DNA of 64,000 bases from Symbiodinium microadriaticum (GCA_001939145.1 LSRX01000047.1:995216-1059215); one strand, 5' to 3'. Shown: positions 30,245-41,155, numbered from the stretch's first letter. Notes: generated by a model from the sequence alone, not told the origin. Program-made: numbers and translations.

Positions 30245-30920
30245 GCAGCCCCTAAACCCTATAAACCCTAAACCCAAAACCCCACTTTTTGAGCGGGGGC
30301 TGAGGCCTAAACCGTATGCGATATCAAGTCTAGGGTTTAGGGTTTAGGGAAAAACCGTAACGGTGATGACGGTAACTCTCCAAAAAACGGTAGAGCGACA
30401 CTGAGCTCTGAGGATTGAAGCCCTCAACCCAAACTTCTGAGATTGAACCGGGGGAACTAGGGCATGGGTCACTGGCTGGCTGATCGGTAAACGGAAGTTT
30501 CTGAACAAAACACACCCTAAACCCTAAACCCCCAAACCGATGCAAACAAGGTTGGGAAAGGCCATCAGACTTTGGTCGGCCTTGCTGTCTTTAGTAGGTT
30601 TGGAGTTTAGGGTTTAGGGTTTCGTTAATTCAACTATAAACCGGGTGATCGCATGCAAGCTCCCTGAAGTATGCTGTGGTTCTTTCTGAATCCAGCGCGC
30701 AACTTGTAAGCCACAGCATTCAGCCGCGTGCTAACGACATGTCTCATTAAGGCATAAATTAAGGGTTCCTGTCCTGGGGACCCTGGAACATGGGCCCAGA
30801 ATCACTCCGTGTCTAGTAAAGTTTCTGGACGTGCTCGCTGAGCTCGCTAGGTTTCATCGGTACGCTGACCGGCCCATCCAGGGTCAATGCCCAGGAGCCG
30901 AATTTCAGGACAAACCAGGG
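30245..30920. other. no convincing gene
   Basis: CCCTAAA units (30250-30280), TTTAGGG units (30330-30350, 30601-30625) and unique DNA. The minus frame 30330-30545 crosses the telomere-like units at both ends. Confidence 0.5.
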
Positions 30921-31264
30921 ACGGTCTTTGGCCCATCGGAGCCATCGGAAGGAGATGAGGGTTTGGCCCATGGTTGTGCTAGGCTCCAGAGCCCTTGCTA
31001 GACTCGGTAGTTTGAGTCCATGGCGTTATCTAAGTGACGTCCCAAGCAGTTTGCCAATGCACAGAATATCTTGCTTCAGCAGCTACAGTACCGAGCTTCT
31101 CGCCGCAGCTTTCCAGCATTGCGAACATCAGACCGCAACCATGGCAGTGATGACGAGTGACGAACAAAACAAGGCTCCGTTTCGGTCAGTAGTGACTCTG
31201 TGGTCGTAGCATCAGCAGAGCAAAAGTCGTCGTCATCGTCCTCGTCTGCGCAAGTCGTCCTCAC

Positions 31265-31376
31265 CATCGGCTATCGTCGCACCGGCACCCAGGTCACCAG
31301 AACTGTCAGCACTAGCGGGGGCACTTGCTGCAGCGTCAACAAGAAGCAGCAAAAGCAGTTGCCGCAATAGTGGTGT
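31265..31376 (-). CDS. possible exon, Ala/Leu-rich, secretory-signal-like
   Basis: PLLRQLLLLLLVDAAASAPA, SADSSGDLGAGATIAD, then a donor GATG|GTGAGG at 31264. A Leu run followed by small residues resembles a signal peptide with an A-x-A cleavage motif, but an in-frame stop lies just upstream without ATG, so a start would have to come from another exon. CAG/CTG richness is a caveat. No family recognised. Confidence 0.35.
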
Positions 31377-31589
31377 TTATCAATCAAAGGTTTCAGGAAG
31401 CTGACGAAGTCCCAGACCACAGTGACGGATACAGAACGGGTTAAACACCGAGCATAGCTTCTGTCAACACTACTCGTGCTTTTATCGTTCGTGCTATTGT
31501 TATAATACTGCTGTTATTATATATTTTTCAAGAGTGTTAACAGTGTCAGCACTAATTCTATTCTGATTGTCATCATTACCTTTCACACG

Positions 31590-31602
31590 AACAGCAGCAG
31601 CC

Positions 31603-31638
<36 letters not shown>

Positions 31639-31670
31639 GCAATGGCAACAGCAACAGCAACGGCAACAAT
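31590..31670 (+). repeat. (CAG)n/(CAA)n tract
   Basis: About 15 CAG repeats with CCG and CAA interruptions. Confidence 0.95.
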
Positions 31671-32219
31671 ATTAAATACATGTAATCTTCAGCAGCATTA
31701 TCCTGGCCATCGTCTTCGTCAACATCACCATGGACAACACCAGCCGCATGATAATACGAACTACCACATGGGTATTGAAACTTAGACGTCGTCCTAGTAA
31801 CAGCGCACCCGTCATGATTATGGAACCTAGTGACACAAGAAATCCAGGCCATCATTTTCACACATCGAAAGCTCTGTGGCTGTCAGGAGCTCGCGCACAT
31901 CTAACAACAGATCTCCCAAGCATTGGGTGGCGCGAGCCTGAGACTTCGGCTCCAGGCTAAGACTCAGGTACAGGGCTCCGGCCGGTTGCTGACGGCTGCT
32001 AGAGTCTGCTGGAGTGCTTTAGTCTGGGGACCACAGCTTAAAGTGGCACAGTCCTAGCAAAGTTTCGGTGTCATAGTATACGTGTCATAGAGTCATAAAG
32101 AAGACCATCAAGGCATGTTACCACTGATTGGTCTAATTATAAAGGGACTTCAAGGGGATGATCATCCCACCTATTCCGACCCCTGTATCAGGGTCTGACT
32201 GCTTGCGGGTGCGAGTAGG

Positions 32220-32900
32220 TGGTTTAGGTCCTAGGGGCTTATGGGGTTTCAGGTTAGCGGTTTACAGCTTGAAGGACCAGGGTTTCGGGGTTTCGAGGCG
32301 AGGAGTTTAGGCCCCAGGGTTTGCGGGTTTAGGGGGTCTCAGGATTTCTGTGCTCAGTGAGTGAAGAATCCGCGATTTGTGAGTCCAGAGCCTTAAATCT
32401 TAAAGTAATGCATGGGGGGGGGGGTTCTGAGACTAAGGTCTCTTTCTGGATTGTCGGAAGAGCATGTCACTCTTCCGGCAAGGATACTAAAATGGTCCTT
32501 AACCTGGCGATCTACCCTTAGGTCGACATTGGGACTTCATGGTGCTCGTATTCCAGTAAACCCTGAACTCCAAACGCCGAGCCATGAGGTTGGACCACAA
32601 ACCCCGAGGTCACTGTCAGGGGTCTATTTGCTTGCCGGTTTTTGTTCTCTCACTCTCACCCTAAACCTACACCCTAAACCCTAAAACCCTAAAGCTCTAA
32701 ACCCTAACAGCCCTAAACCCTAAAACTCTAAAACCCTAAACCCTAAAACCCCTAAACCCTACACCCTCTATCTCTGAATGCGGTCGGACGACATGATGCG
32801 GCTCGGATTCAGGGATTCGGGGTGAGGCTCCCTTCAGCTTCAGTGGGCTTAGGGCTAAGGGTTTAAGGGTTTAGTGTTTATGGCTCTATGGGTTTCGTTT
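32220..32900. repeat. telomere-like clusters
   Basis: GGGTTTAGG-like units (32280-32345), then CCCTAAACCC and CCCTAAAAC units (32655-32765), then GGGTTTAAGGG (32850-32880). Frames in between (e.g. 32412-32684) are not codon-like. Confidence 0.8.
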
Positions 32901-33220
32901 GTGGCTTTAGTCTGCTTCACGGTTCTTGGGCCTGTGGCTTGTCTTCCGGTTCGGGTTTCGGCTTGGCGTCTCATGTCAAGGTTTGCTTTGCTATGTACCC
33001 TCTTATCTTACGGACGCAGGCGCAGGGCTTTCCTGCAGGTAACAGTGTTTAGGGTCCAACCTCGGGCCGAAACCTAAACCCTCCCGAAAAACCGTTGCCA
33101 AGCCAAACTTGGAGCAAAGAAAACCTTGGAAAGCCTGAACCCTAAACGCTGTAAGCCAACAAATCCAACGTAACGTAACCCTCGGCACTACAAATCCTGG
33201 ATGCCAGAGCAGAGTAGCAG

Positions 33221-33318
33221 GTAGTCGCACCTCCGGAGCTCCTCTGGCGAGAGCTCCTGACTGTCATGGTTGATTTCTATGACTACGACCACTGCAGAGT
33301 TATTGTCATAAGAACGAT
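33221..33318 (+). CDS. possible exon, unknown
   Basis: After AGTAGCAG (acceptor-like): VVAPPELLWRELLTVMVDFY and DYDHCRVIVIRTM, with codons GTC GCA CCT CCG GAG CTC CTC TGG CGA GAG. It then enters a CT/TA microsatellite. No family recognised. Confidence 0.4.
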
Positions 33319-33320
33319 GA

Positions 33321-33331
<11 letters not shown>

Positions 33332-33351
<20 letters not shown>

Positions 33352-33527
33352 CTATGATGAGTATTGCTTGCTCGTTGCTGTAGTCGTCGTCATAGTCGTA
33401 GTATATCGTCGTTGTCGCATTAGTGGCAGTAGTGGCAGTAGTACTGGTAGTGGTCGTGGTATTGGTAGTGATAGTGGTAGTGATAGTGGTAGTGGTAGAG
33501 ATAGAGGTGGTGGTGGTAGTAACAGTG

Positions 33528-33558
<31 letters not shown>

Positions 33559-33605
33559 GAGTAGGAGTAGGAGTAGGAGTAGGAGTAGGAGTAGGAGTCG
33601 TAGTG

Positions 33606-33690
<85 letters not shown>

Positions 33691-33715
33691 AAGTAGTAGT
33701 AGCAGCAGTAGCAGT

Positions 33716-33759
<44 letters not shown>

Positions 33760-34110
33760 CAGGAGCAGCAGCAGTAGCAGTAGCAGTAGCAGTAGCAGTA
33801 GCAGTAGCAGTAGCAGTAGCAGTAGCAGTAGCAGTAGCAGTAGCAGTAGCAGTAGCAGNNNNNNNNNNNNNNNNNNNNNNNNNNNNNNNNNNNNNNNNNN
33901 NNNNNNNNNNNNNNNNNNNNNNNNNNNNNNNNNNNNNNNNNNNNNNNNNNNNNNNNNNNNNNNNNNNNNNNNNNNNNNNNNNNNNNNNNNNNNNNNNNNN
34001 GGTAGTGGTAGTGGTAGTGGTAGTGGTAGTGGTAGTGGTAGTGGTAGTGGTAGTGGTAGTGGTAGTGGTAGTGGTAGTGGTAGCGGTATAGCAGTAGCCA
34101 CAGTTGTTGT
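33332..34110 (+). repeat. long (GTA)n/(GCA)n/(GGTAGT)n tract with gap
   Basis: CT/TA tract, then GTAGTG, AGT, AGGAGT, AGC and AGCAGT arrays up to the N gap, resuming as GGTAGT. All long frames on both strands are repeat artefacts. Confidence 0.98.
33859..34000. other. assembly gap (142 N)
   Basis: Run of N inside the trinucleotide tract. The repeat unit differs on the two sides (AGCAGT versus GGTAGT), so true length is unknown. Confidence 0.99.
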
Positions 34111-34267
34111 GGTAGTGGTGTAGTACTGCTATCCTTGTTGTGACTGTTAGAGAAAGTATGGAACCGTAAAGGGTGTCTACTATATATGTTCCACAATAAT
34201 GTGTTCATGAATACCTCACAGTGTAGGAATCTGGCTCCAGGGCGTCATGGTTCAAAGCAGTTTAGGG

Positions 34268-34504
34268 TTACTTGAAGTTCTCGTTTGTGGATAGTGGGGA
34301 GTTCAAGCTTCCCAAGAGACAAACGAGATTGCCTTTATTCCTGAAGCCTTTGACAACAAATCTAAGACATCCGGTGGCATAAGCGGCTGTGACACTCGTG
34401 ACCGCACCTGCTCGACAGAAGCACTGGTAGGGTCCGGTCATCCAGCCCTGAACCCTGATAGCCGGCAAAAATAAACGCTCTCCCATGGAACTGTAGTCGT
34501 CCAA
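34268..34504 (-). CDS. possible coding frame, unknown (78 aa)
   Basis: MDDYSSMGERLFLPAI, a short telomere-like patch (RVQGW), then MTGPYQCFCRAGAVTSVTAA, YATGCLRFVVKGFRNKGNLV and CLLGSLNSPLSTNENFK, stop. The middle has coding-like codons (CAG TGC TTC, GCG GTC ACG). ATCAGGGTTCAGGG may contain a donor. No family recognised. Confidence 0.4.
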   Translation of the reverse strand: MDDYSSMGERLFLPAIRVQGWMTGPYQCFCRAGAVTSVTAAYATGCLRFVVKGFRNKGNLVCLLGSLNSPLSTNENFK

Positions 34505-34811
34505 CTTGATTTAGGGGCGTGTAGGGTATACGGTTGTTTATACATTGAGGGTTCCTGCCGGCCGAAAACCAAACTGTACTAGGGCACGGTCTCGGATCAA
34601 GGCCCAAACTTGCAACACGAACTCAAACTGGAACCCTGCAGCACGAACCTCGACACTCTAGATGCCAAGATCCTGGACGCAAAACGGAAGTGGAAATCCG
34701 AGAAGCAAGCCCTCTTGACAGTCTTAACACAAAGCCCGTCGCCCGCAAACCCTGTGCCGCAAATCCTATACCAAAAAATCCAAAACAACGCTCCAGAACG
34801 CCCGACGACAT

Positions 34812-34945
34812 CCGGCACCTGAAACCTCTGCAGCGCCCGCTGCAGGCTGCGCTCATCCGTCAAGTTCATCGCCTTGCGTTTTGCTGCTAAGTTAAAATTA
34901 AGTTTTAGGTCTTCTTCTGTTTCTCTGAAGGGCTCTTTTCCGTCT
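34812..34945 (-). CDS. possible exon, unknown (charged, helical)
   Basis: After ATGTGCAG: GKEPFRETEEDLKLNFNLAA, KRKAMNLTDERSLQRALQRF, then donor candidates GAG|GTTTCAG or CAG|GTGCCG. The frame on either side is microsatellite or telomere-like translation. No family recognised. Confidence 0.4.
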
Positions 34946-34994
34946 GCACATGTAAGGCGTAGAGTGTAGGGCCTGCGGTTTAAGGTTTCGCTCA

Positions 34995-34997
34995 TAC

Positions 34998-35039
<42 letters not shown>

Positions 35040-35310
35040 ACAAAAACATATACATCGTACATAGTACATAGTACATAGTACATAGTACATAGTATGTAGT
35101 ACATAATGCACAATGCACAATGCACAATGCATAACGCATAATGCATAATACATGTACATATACGTGATGCATAATACATATGCATATACATGTACATAAG
35201 CATATGCATATACACACATGAATGCATGCATGCACGTACGTAGGTAGGTAGGTAGGTAGGTAGGTAGGTAGGTAGGTAGGTAGGTATGTATGTATGTATG
35301 TGGCCTACCT
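34995..35310 (+). repeat. compound short-period repeats
   Basis: (ATACAT)n, (ACATAGT)n, (ATGCACA)n and (TAGG)n followed by (TATG)n and its complement (ACCTACATAC), giving a small hairpin at 35285-35330. Confidence 0.95.
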
Positions 35311-35412
35311 ACATACATACAAATATACAGAGACTGATACGGGTACAGATGCAGATAGAGATAGATACATCTACGTATGTATTTGCATATGCATAAGCAT
35401 GTACACATGTAG

Positions 35413-35650
35413 ACGCCGTCCATTCCGACCAGGACCATCGCGACCACCGGGAGATCACGATGAGCACCAGAAGACCCCAGGAGAGAAGCCAGACCACCAA
35501 GGAGACTACCTGGACACCACGAGGAGATCACCAGGAAACAACCGACAATGCATCAGGAGATCACTAGAAATCACCAGGAGACCACAAACCACCAGGAGAT
35601 TTACCAGGAAACAACTAGGACACCGCCAGGACCACCAGCACCACTGCTTT
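35413..35650 (+). repeat. ACCAGGAGA-type degenerate minisatellite
   Basis: CACCAGGAGATC / CACCAGGAAACA / CCACCGGGAGATCAC units, about 9-15 bp. The reading frame over it is Thr/Arg/Gln-rich. Confidence 0.8.
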
Positions 35651-35654
35651 TCCT

Positions 35655-35850
35655 AGGCTTGTCTGGCGGGTTTCGCGTCTTTTCAAGTCACCGCGATCAA
35701 AATGCTTCCCTGCGATGTCGGCGGAATTCAGCCGTCCAAATGCTTCTCCACGTTGTCGCCACGGCCAAAGCACTTCCCCGTCTTGTCCGGTGGGATTCAG
35801 CGATCTTCTCAAATTCTTCCCCGCCTTGTCGGTTGGGTTTCGAGCGCTCC
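35655..35850 (-). repeat. diverged repeat around CTTGTCGGTGGGATTCAGC
   Basis: Five related blocks at about 35657, 35713, 35751, 35783 and 35825 share CTTGTC(C/G)GGTGGG(A/T)TTC and (A)AATGCTTCCCC. On the minus strand they read RNPTDKAGKNLR, LNPTGQDGEV, so a repeated peptide is possible but not shown. Confidence 0.55.
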
Positions 35851-36119
35851 GCATCCAAAAAGACAGTTTTGCGACTTGGCTTTCCTAAGGCGGCCACGCA
35901 TCAGTGCAAAACTTGCACTGCGCGACACGTGGAGCACAGAACATTCCGCGTGCGTCTCCTCGTCGCGTGCACTAACCACTATATAGATATAGGCTTAGCC
36001 TACAGCACGAGAACCCCATAGTGTACCACAGGATGTGCCCTCGTGATATTATATGCATCTTTACACGTTTATAACACCTACAAGCTTTTTATGCATTCGG
36101 TTCTTTTCTTTTGCATTAT

Positions 36120-36440
36120 ACGTTTTTGGAATGAATGTATGTATGCAGGTATGTATCCGTGTATGTGTACGTTGGTCTATATATTTGTTTCCGTCTATCT
36201 AGCCGTCCATCCATCCATCCATCCGTCCATCCATCCATCCATCCATCCATCCATCCATGCACACATACACATACGGACAGACGGACGGAAGGACGGACGG
36301 ACGGACGGAACCGTCTAATATGTATATTCTATGGTTGCGCCTCGATGTGGTGTATCTGTATGTATGTGTGCATGCATATGTATACACATTGACGTGCGAA
36401 CTTACATACATCAACATACATACTGCGAGCACACAACTTG
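36120..36440 (+). repeat. (CCAT)n and (GGAC)n tetranucleotide tracts
   Basis: CCATCCATCCAT (36205-36258), ACGGACGGAC (36278-36310) and diffuse ATGT/ACAT runs on both sides. Confidence 0.95.
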
Positions 36441-36494
36441 ATAGATTGTACCAGTCACGACGCTTTTTCGCACGTGTAGCGTCCTCTTGGTGCC

Positions 36495-36791
36495 TTGGGG
36501 CTCCCGAGCTCCCCAATTAAGCAGGACAGTGTTGTGAAGTTGCACAACCCCATTAGAGAAACCACAAGCTTTAACAAACTTCTCCTACAGTTTCCTACAA
36601 TGTCCAGCAATGGGTTGGGCAGCCTGTCTCCAGCACAAGAAATTGTCAGAAAACCGCCGCAAACGCGCATGGCCTCGACCACCGATTGTGCAGACACCAG
36701 ATGCTCCTTTCAGACACGGCAATTGTTCTGTAAACTATCGGGCTTACGGTATGCAGTCGGCCTGAAAAAAACAGGCCTGTGGTTTACGTAG
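36495..36791 (+). CDS. possible coding frame, unknown (98 aa)
   Basis: [57 protein letters not shown], ending LKKTGLWFT and stop. No repeat-derived peptide. No family recognised. Confidence 0.35.
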   Translation: MGLPSSPIKQDSVVKLHNPIRETTSFNKLLLQFPTMSSNGLGSLSPAQEIVRKPPQTRMASTTDCADTRCSFQTRQLFCKLSGLRYAVGLKKTGLWFT

Positions 36792-37041
36792 CTTAGGCTT
36801 CGTCGAGTTTTGTCGTCGGAGTCCGGGTTTGTCAGGCTCTTGTCATAACCCTGTTCACACTAAATCTCCGCTAAAACTTGCATGATGTATTACACAAACA
36901 GGTCATGCAGCAGCAGTGGGCAGTGGCAACCGGAAGCGCACCCGACGAGGCTCACCCGGCGGCTTCGCCCTGTAGTGCTGCACAATTCACTTTGGATTCA
37001 TTAGTCGTGCCTTGTCCATTGTAAGCCTTCAGACCGCCTTG

Positions 37042-37428
37042 CTACTGGTGTGGTGAGGACATTTTTGACCCTGTCATATTTATAGTGTAGTTGGACAATT
37101 CGGTGAACTTCGTAATTGTGCTTACGCTACATTGCCGTGCGTATTTCGTCAGGGTTCGCAATACCTCCCTGCGACAAACCCCCATGTCCGCCTCCCGAAA
37201 TCGTGCTGAGGCCACGTGGCTGTGCACATTTTGGCCACGATTCGTATTTCCGTCTCCAGTATGCTGCCCCCGCCACCGGCCCACACGCATTTTGGGGTGG
37301 AAGTTGTGCTCTCGCCTAAGTGTGGTGCGTGTTCTGGGGTGCCGATCGCGCTCTCGATCCAGTGACACTGTCGCAGCGTGTTGCATCTGATAGGGTCTAT
37401 ATAGTACGAAAGTACCAAGATTCGGCAC
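37042..37428 (-). CDS. possible coding frame, unknown (128 aa)
   Basis: MPNLGTFVLYRPYQMQHAAT, VSLDRERDRHPRTRTTLRRE, then ARFREADMGVCRREVLRTLT and KYARQCSVSTITKFTELSNY, stop. Basic protein; many C/G-ending codons (GTG GGC CGG TGG CGG GGG CAG). Other frames on both strands are also open (minus 37149-37679), so the frame is not certain. Confidence 0.35.
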   Translation of the reverse strand: MPNLGTFVLYRPYQMQHAATVSLDRERDRHPRTRTTLRREHNFHPKMRVGRWRGQHTGDGNTNRGQNVHSHVASARFREADMGVCRREVLRTLTKYARQCSVSTITKFTELSNYTINMTGSKMSSPHQ

Positions 37429-37679
37429 TCAGGACCTAAATATGGTGGGGGTTCACGGGATTGTGGATTAAACCAGTTCCTGTGCCGTAAGGCTTTAGCA
37501 GTGGCAGGGCTCGAATGGTAAAGTTCAGCTTTGGATTTGTGGATTTGGAGAGTTAAGAGCACAGTTTCGGGAATGAGGATCGGGGCGTTGGCCCAAGCGG
37601 CACTGGCACTCCTGGAACTGAGAAGTCTTTCACTGGCGTTGTTCCCGGAAGTGTGATGGGTTTGGATCCCCCAAAACAT

Positions 37680-38640
37680 TGCATCACTCGCCCAAGCCTA
37701 AATCCTGTAAGCCCCGAAACCCTAATCCCCAATTGACTGAAACCCTTGGCTTGCACCAAAACTCAGAACCCTGATGTAGTGACTTCTCCATAATTATCCC
37801 ATTAAAAAATAAAACCCTATAAGCCTTTTTCGCATCTGGCTTGCAGCGACTCAACCAGGACAGAAACAACCCTATAAGCCTAAACCCATAAACCCATATG
37901 CCCCAAACCGCGAACCCCTAAGCCCTAAAGCAACGAGATGTACAAGGGGTTGACTGAAGCCGCAGGCTCCTGGCGTCGGATCAGCTCCTCATCGATCTTC
38001 CGCATCCTAATGGGGATCAGGGAGTTTGGGTGTGTAAAGTTTAGGGCGGGTTCCGGGAGATTTGCCCAGGCAGATTTGGGCTTGGGGGGTTTAGGTTTTG
38101 GGAGGTTTTGGATTTAAGGGTTTTACGGCTTAGAGGGCATTAGGGTTTACGGCTGACGGGGTTTAGGGTTTGTTGCTCACAGGTTTAGAGCACGAAGTTT
38201 TAGGGTAAGGCCTTGATAAGTGGAATGAATAGGGTGTGGGGTTCAAGGAAGCGTCCCTATAAGGAATAACATTGGTATGCAGTCGGACCCCGCAATCAAG
38301 AAGCTGACTTTTTTAAGTCCCGAAGCTGTAAACGAATTCCCTGAACACGTACTCGAATCCCTACATCCTCCCTAAACCTAACCCCCTAGACACCCTAAAC
38401 CGCATCCCCTTGGCCATACACCCTCGGCCGGGCGGGCAAAGCACAAAATCCAGCACCTCCATGCACAAAAAAAAGGTCAAGCCGGTTCATGACGAGCTAT
38501 GCGCACAACGGTTTAGGGTTAGTTTTACAGCAAAGCCATATGCACACCCCTCAGGCCTATTGCCTGCATGTACAAGCTCAAACCCACTTCCTTTCTTCAA
38601 CTTCTACTAACCTGCGCCAAACTTAAATGCAATCCTGGCT
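37680..38640. repeat. telomere-like region without supported gene
   Basis: CCCTAAA-like units (37693-37930), GGTTTAGG-like units (38035-38240) and CCCTAAACC units (38360-38405). The frames here start or end in these units. Confidence 0.7.
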
Positions 38641-38644
38641 ACAC

Positions 38645-38813
38645 CTCTTCTGCCAGAGTCTGGAAACGCTGCTTGTCTTTCGCAACCTTGGATGTGATAT
38701 AAGGGCCTTCCTTGTAAGACCTAGCATATCGGTGCTTGCCTGTTAAACGCAGAGGCGTCTGCTGAGGGATCAAGAGCTTGGGGTTGCAAGCGCAGTCTTC
38801 CTTCATGGATTTA
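38645..38813 (-). CDS. candidate gene 38.6-39.5 kb, exon 3
   Basis: MKEDCACNPKLLIPQQTPLR, LTGKHRYARSYKEGPYITSK, VAKDKQRFQTLAEE, followed by a donor-like GAAGAG|GTGTAG. Basic, coding-like. It is downstream of the two other candidate exons on the same strand. No family recognised. Confidence 0.45.
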
Positions 38814-38851
38814 GGGTTTAGGGTGGCTGGTATCTGGTTCTCATGAGTGTT

Positions 38852-38975
38852 GCCATGCAACTTCCACCTTCTGCCGTTCGATAAGCTTCTGGAGCTTGGG
38901 CCTGTTGTCGCCGCGCCCCTGTGCCACCTCAGACGATCCGCAAGTCGACGTGCTGAAGCTTGCATGATGGTTGGG
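38852..38975 (-). CDS. candidate gene 38.6-39.5 kb, exon 2
   Basis: In one minus frame: SSEVAQGRGDNRPKLQKLIE then RQKVEVAWQHS and TGA, with codons AAG CTC CAG AAG CTT ATC GAA CGG CAG AAG. If an exon, it ends at CAGAAG|GTGGAAG; otherwise this is a C-terminus. Unknown family. Confidence 0.4.
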
Positions 38976-39149
38976 TTGGGAGCATATATAGCAACATGTG
39001 CACTACAACTAATTGAAAGTTCGGGTTCCCCAAAAAACACGATGTTGAAACTCTGAACAAGGCACAAGTGCCAGCTGTGTTCGCTGAGACATCGCCAATA
39101 TCCAGTTGGCCGTTGCCGGAGTGCGATACGAAACCCTTTGGTGGCACAC

Positions 39150-39538
39150 CTGGCCATAGAAAACCAGTCTAAGGTCGGGAACTGCACTCAGCATGTTCAG
39201 GACGTCCTTCTCGAACAGTGAGGGGCAATCACCCGTACGAAGACTGGCCTTGGTCTTCAGCTCGGTGAGAGCAGCACGCCATAGCAAGGCAAGTTGGAGC
39301 GATTTTGTCATCTTCGACCGAATGACGAGGCTAGCGAAAGAGACCCTCACCATGTAGCTACGACCTTGTACTGAGATGCAGCTGTCCACAGACCGCCGGG
39401 TGGACTGATCATCTTCATCTGGCTCGCTGGCAATCGTCTTTCCCCGAAGCAAGTTGCGAAGATGCAGCAAAACCGCCGTGCAGTGCTCTGCTGGATAGAC
39501 GACGAGGTCGAGCACCTGACGCAAGCCCCACACCGCAC
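39150..39538 (-). CDS. candidate gene 38.6-39.5 kb, exon 1
   Basis: WGLRQVLDLVVYPAEHCTAV, LLHLRNLLRGKTIASEPDED, DQSTRRSVDSCISVQGRSYM, VRVSFASLVIRSKMTKSLQL, ALLWRAALTELKTKASLRTG and DVLNMLSAVPDLRLVFYGQ end at a clean donor CAG|GTGTGC. About 129 codons with sustained C/G-ending codon use; the most convincing long coding stretch in the window. Further coding-like sequence (LRKKPQHRRDHLRATRV or another frame) lies upstream to about 39690. No domain recognised. Confidence 0.55.
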
Positions 39539-39759
39539 TAGGCTGGCCGAACTAATTGATCACTCCAGCATGCTCCTTCATAAGGCCGCTGCCTGAAGAC
39601 CGTGCAAGAGGACACGCGCGTCGCCCGGAGGTGATCGCGGCGGTGCTGCGGCTTCTTCCTCAAGCCGAGGGCCTGAAAACATATCGAAGACAATGTGCTC
39701 ATGATTCCAGGGGTGGCGCTGGTGACGAAGATAGGGATGAAAGAAGAGAACAACAAGGG

Positions 39760-39950
39760 ATGGTTACCACCACAGCAGTGGTGGTGATGATGACGATGCT
39801 GATGGTGATGATGCTGCTGGCGATGATGAGAAACATGATGACATTCATGATGATGAAGAAGATGATGATGAAGATGATTATGGCGATGCCGATGACGATG
39901 ACAATGATGAAGAAACTGAGGATGAACATGAAAATGGAGATGGATGTAAA
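39760..39950 (+). CDS. acidic low-complexity frame, Asp/Glu-rich
   Basis: GAT/GAA-rich DNA. One frame gives GDDDDADGDDAAGDDEKHDD and DDYGDADDDDNDEETEDEHE, ending NGDGCKLV and TAA. It may be an acidic tail exon or only a (GAT)n microsatellite; the third-base variation (GAT/GAC, GCT/GCC/GCG) is slight support for coding. Confidence 0.3.
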
Positions 39951-40084
39951 CTAGTTTAAGAATAACAAGGCCTAAAAGAATAATAATATATGACGATAAT
40001 GATGATGGCGGTGGTGGTGATCACTTGCCTGACTGGTTATGACCTTTGCAATAAAGAAACTAGTGAAGATGTTGTTGCTGATGG

Positions 40085-40192
40085 CAATGCTGAAAAAATG
40101 TTGTAGTAGAAGTCGAAGTAGATGTAGAAGAAGTAGAAGTAGAAGTAGAAATAGACGTAGATGTAGACGTTGACGTAGAAGTAGAAGTAGCC

Positions 40193-40245
<53 letters not shown>

Positions 40246-40325
40246 CGTAGTAGTAGCACCAGCACTAGTACTAGTACTAGTACCAGTACTAGTAGTAGTA
40301 TTATTATTAGTAGTGACAGTAGTAA

Positions 40326-40359
<34 letters not shown>

Positions 40360-40439
40360 CGTAGTAGTAGCACCAGCACTAGTACTAGTACTAGTACCAG
40401 TACTAGTAGTAGTATTATTATTAGTAGTGACAGTAGTAA

Positions 40440-40473
<34 letters not shown>

Positions 40474-40553
40474 CGTAGTAGTAGCACCAGCACTAGTACT
40501 AGTACTAGTACCAGTACTAGTAGTAGTATTATTATTAGTAGTGACAGTAGTAA

Positions 40554-40587
<34 letters not shown>

Positions 40588-40667
40588 CGTAGTAGTAGCA
40601 CCAGCACTAGTACTAGTACTAGTACCAGTACTAGTAGTAGTATTATTATTAGTAGTGACAGTAGTAA

Positions 40668-40701
<34 letters not shown>

Positions 40702-40781
40702 CGTAGTAGTAGCACCAGCACTAGTACTAGTACTAGTACCAGTACTAGTAGTAGTATTATTATTAGTAGTGACAGTAGTAA

Positions 40782-40815
<34 letters not shown>

Positions 40816-40895
40816 CGTAGTAGTAGCACCAGCACTAGTACTAGTACTAGTACCAGTACTAGTAGTAGTATTATTATTAGTAGTGACAGTAGTAA

Positions 40896-40929
<34 letters not shown>

Positions 40930-41009
40930 CGTAGTAGTAGCACCAGCACTAGTACTAGTACTAGTACCAGTACTAGTAGTAGTATTATTATTAGTAGTGA
41001 CAGTAGTAA

Positions 41010-41043
<34 letters not shown>

Positions 41044-41115
41044 CGTAGTAGTAGCACCAGCACTAGTACTAGTACTAGTACCAGTACTAGTAGTAGTATT
41101 ATTATTAGTAGTGAC

Positions 41116-41152
<37 letters not shown>

Positions 41153-41155
41153 ATA
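40085..41155 (+). repeat. 114-bp minisatellite, 8 cores, plus flanking GTA/GAA repeats
   Basis: The core AGCACCAGCACTAGTACT starts at 40255, 40369, 40483, 40597, 40711, 40825, 40939 and 41053: exactly 114 bp each time. Every unit carries ACTAGTACTAGTACCAGTAC, ATTATTATTAG, TGACAGTAGTAATAG and a (GTA)n block with one CGT, and copies look identical. 114 is a multiple of three, so long Val/Leu frames stay open on both strands. Confidence 0.98.

Noticed and set aside
33266..34208. Frames of 220-285 codons
   Set aside because: Entirely GTA/GCA repeat and N gap.
34597..35235. 212-codon minus frame as one gene
   Set aside because: Its first third is ATAC/ACAT microsatellite; only the block at 34812-34945 is kept as an exon candidate.
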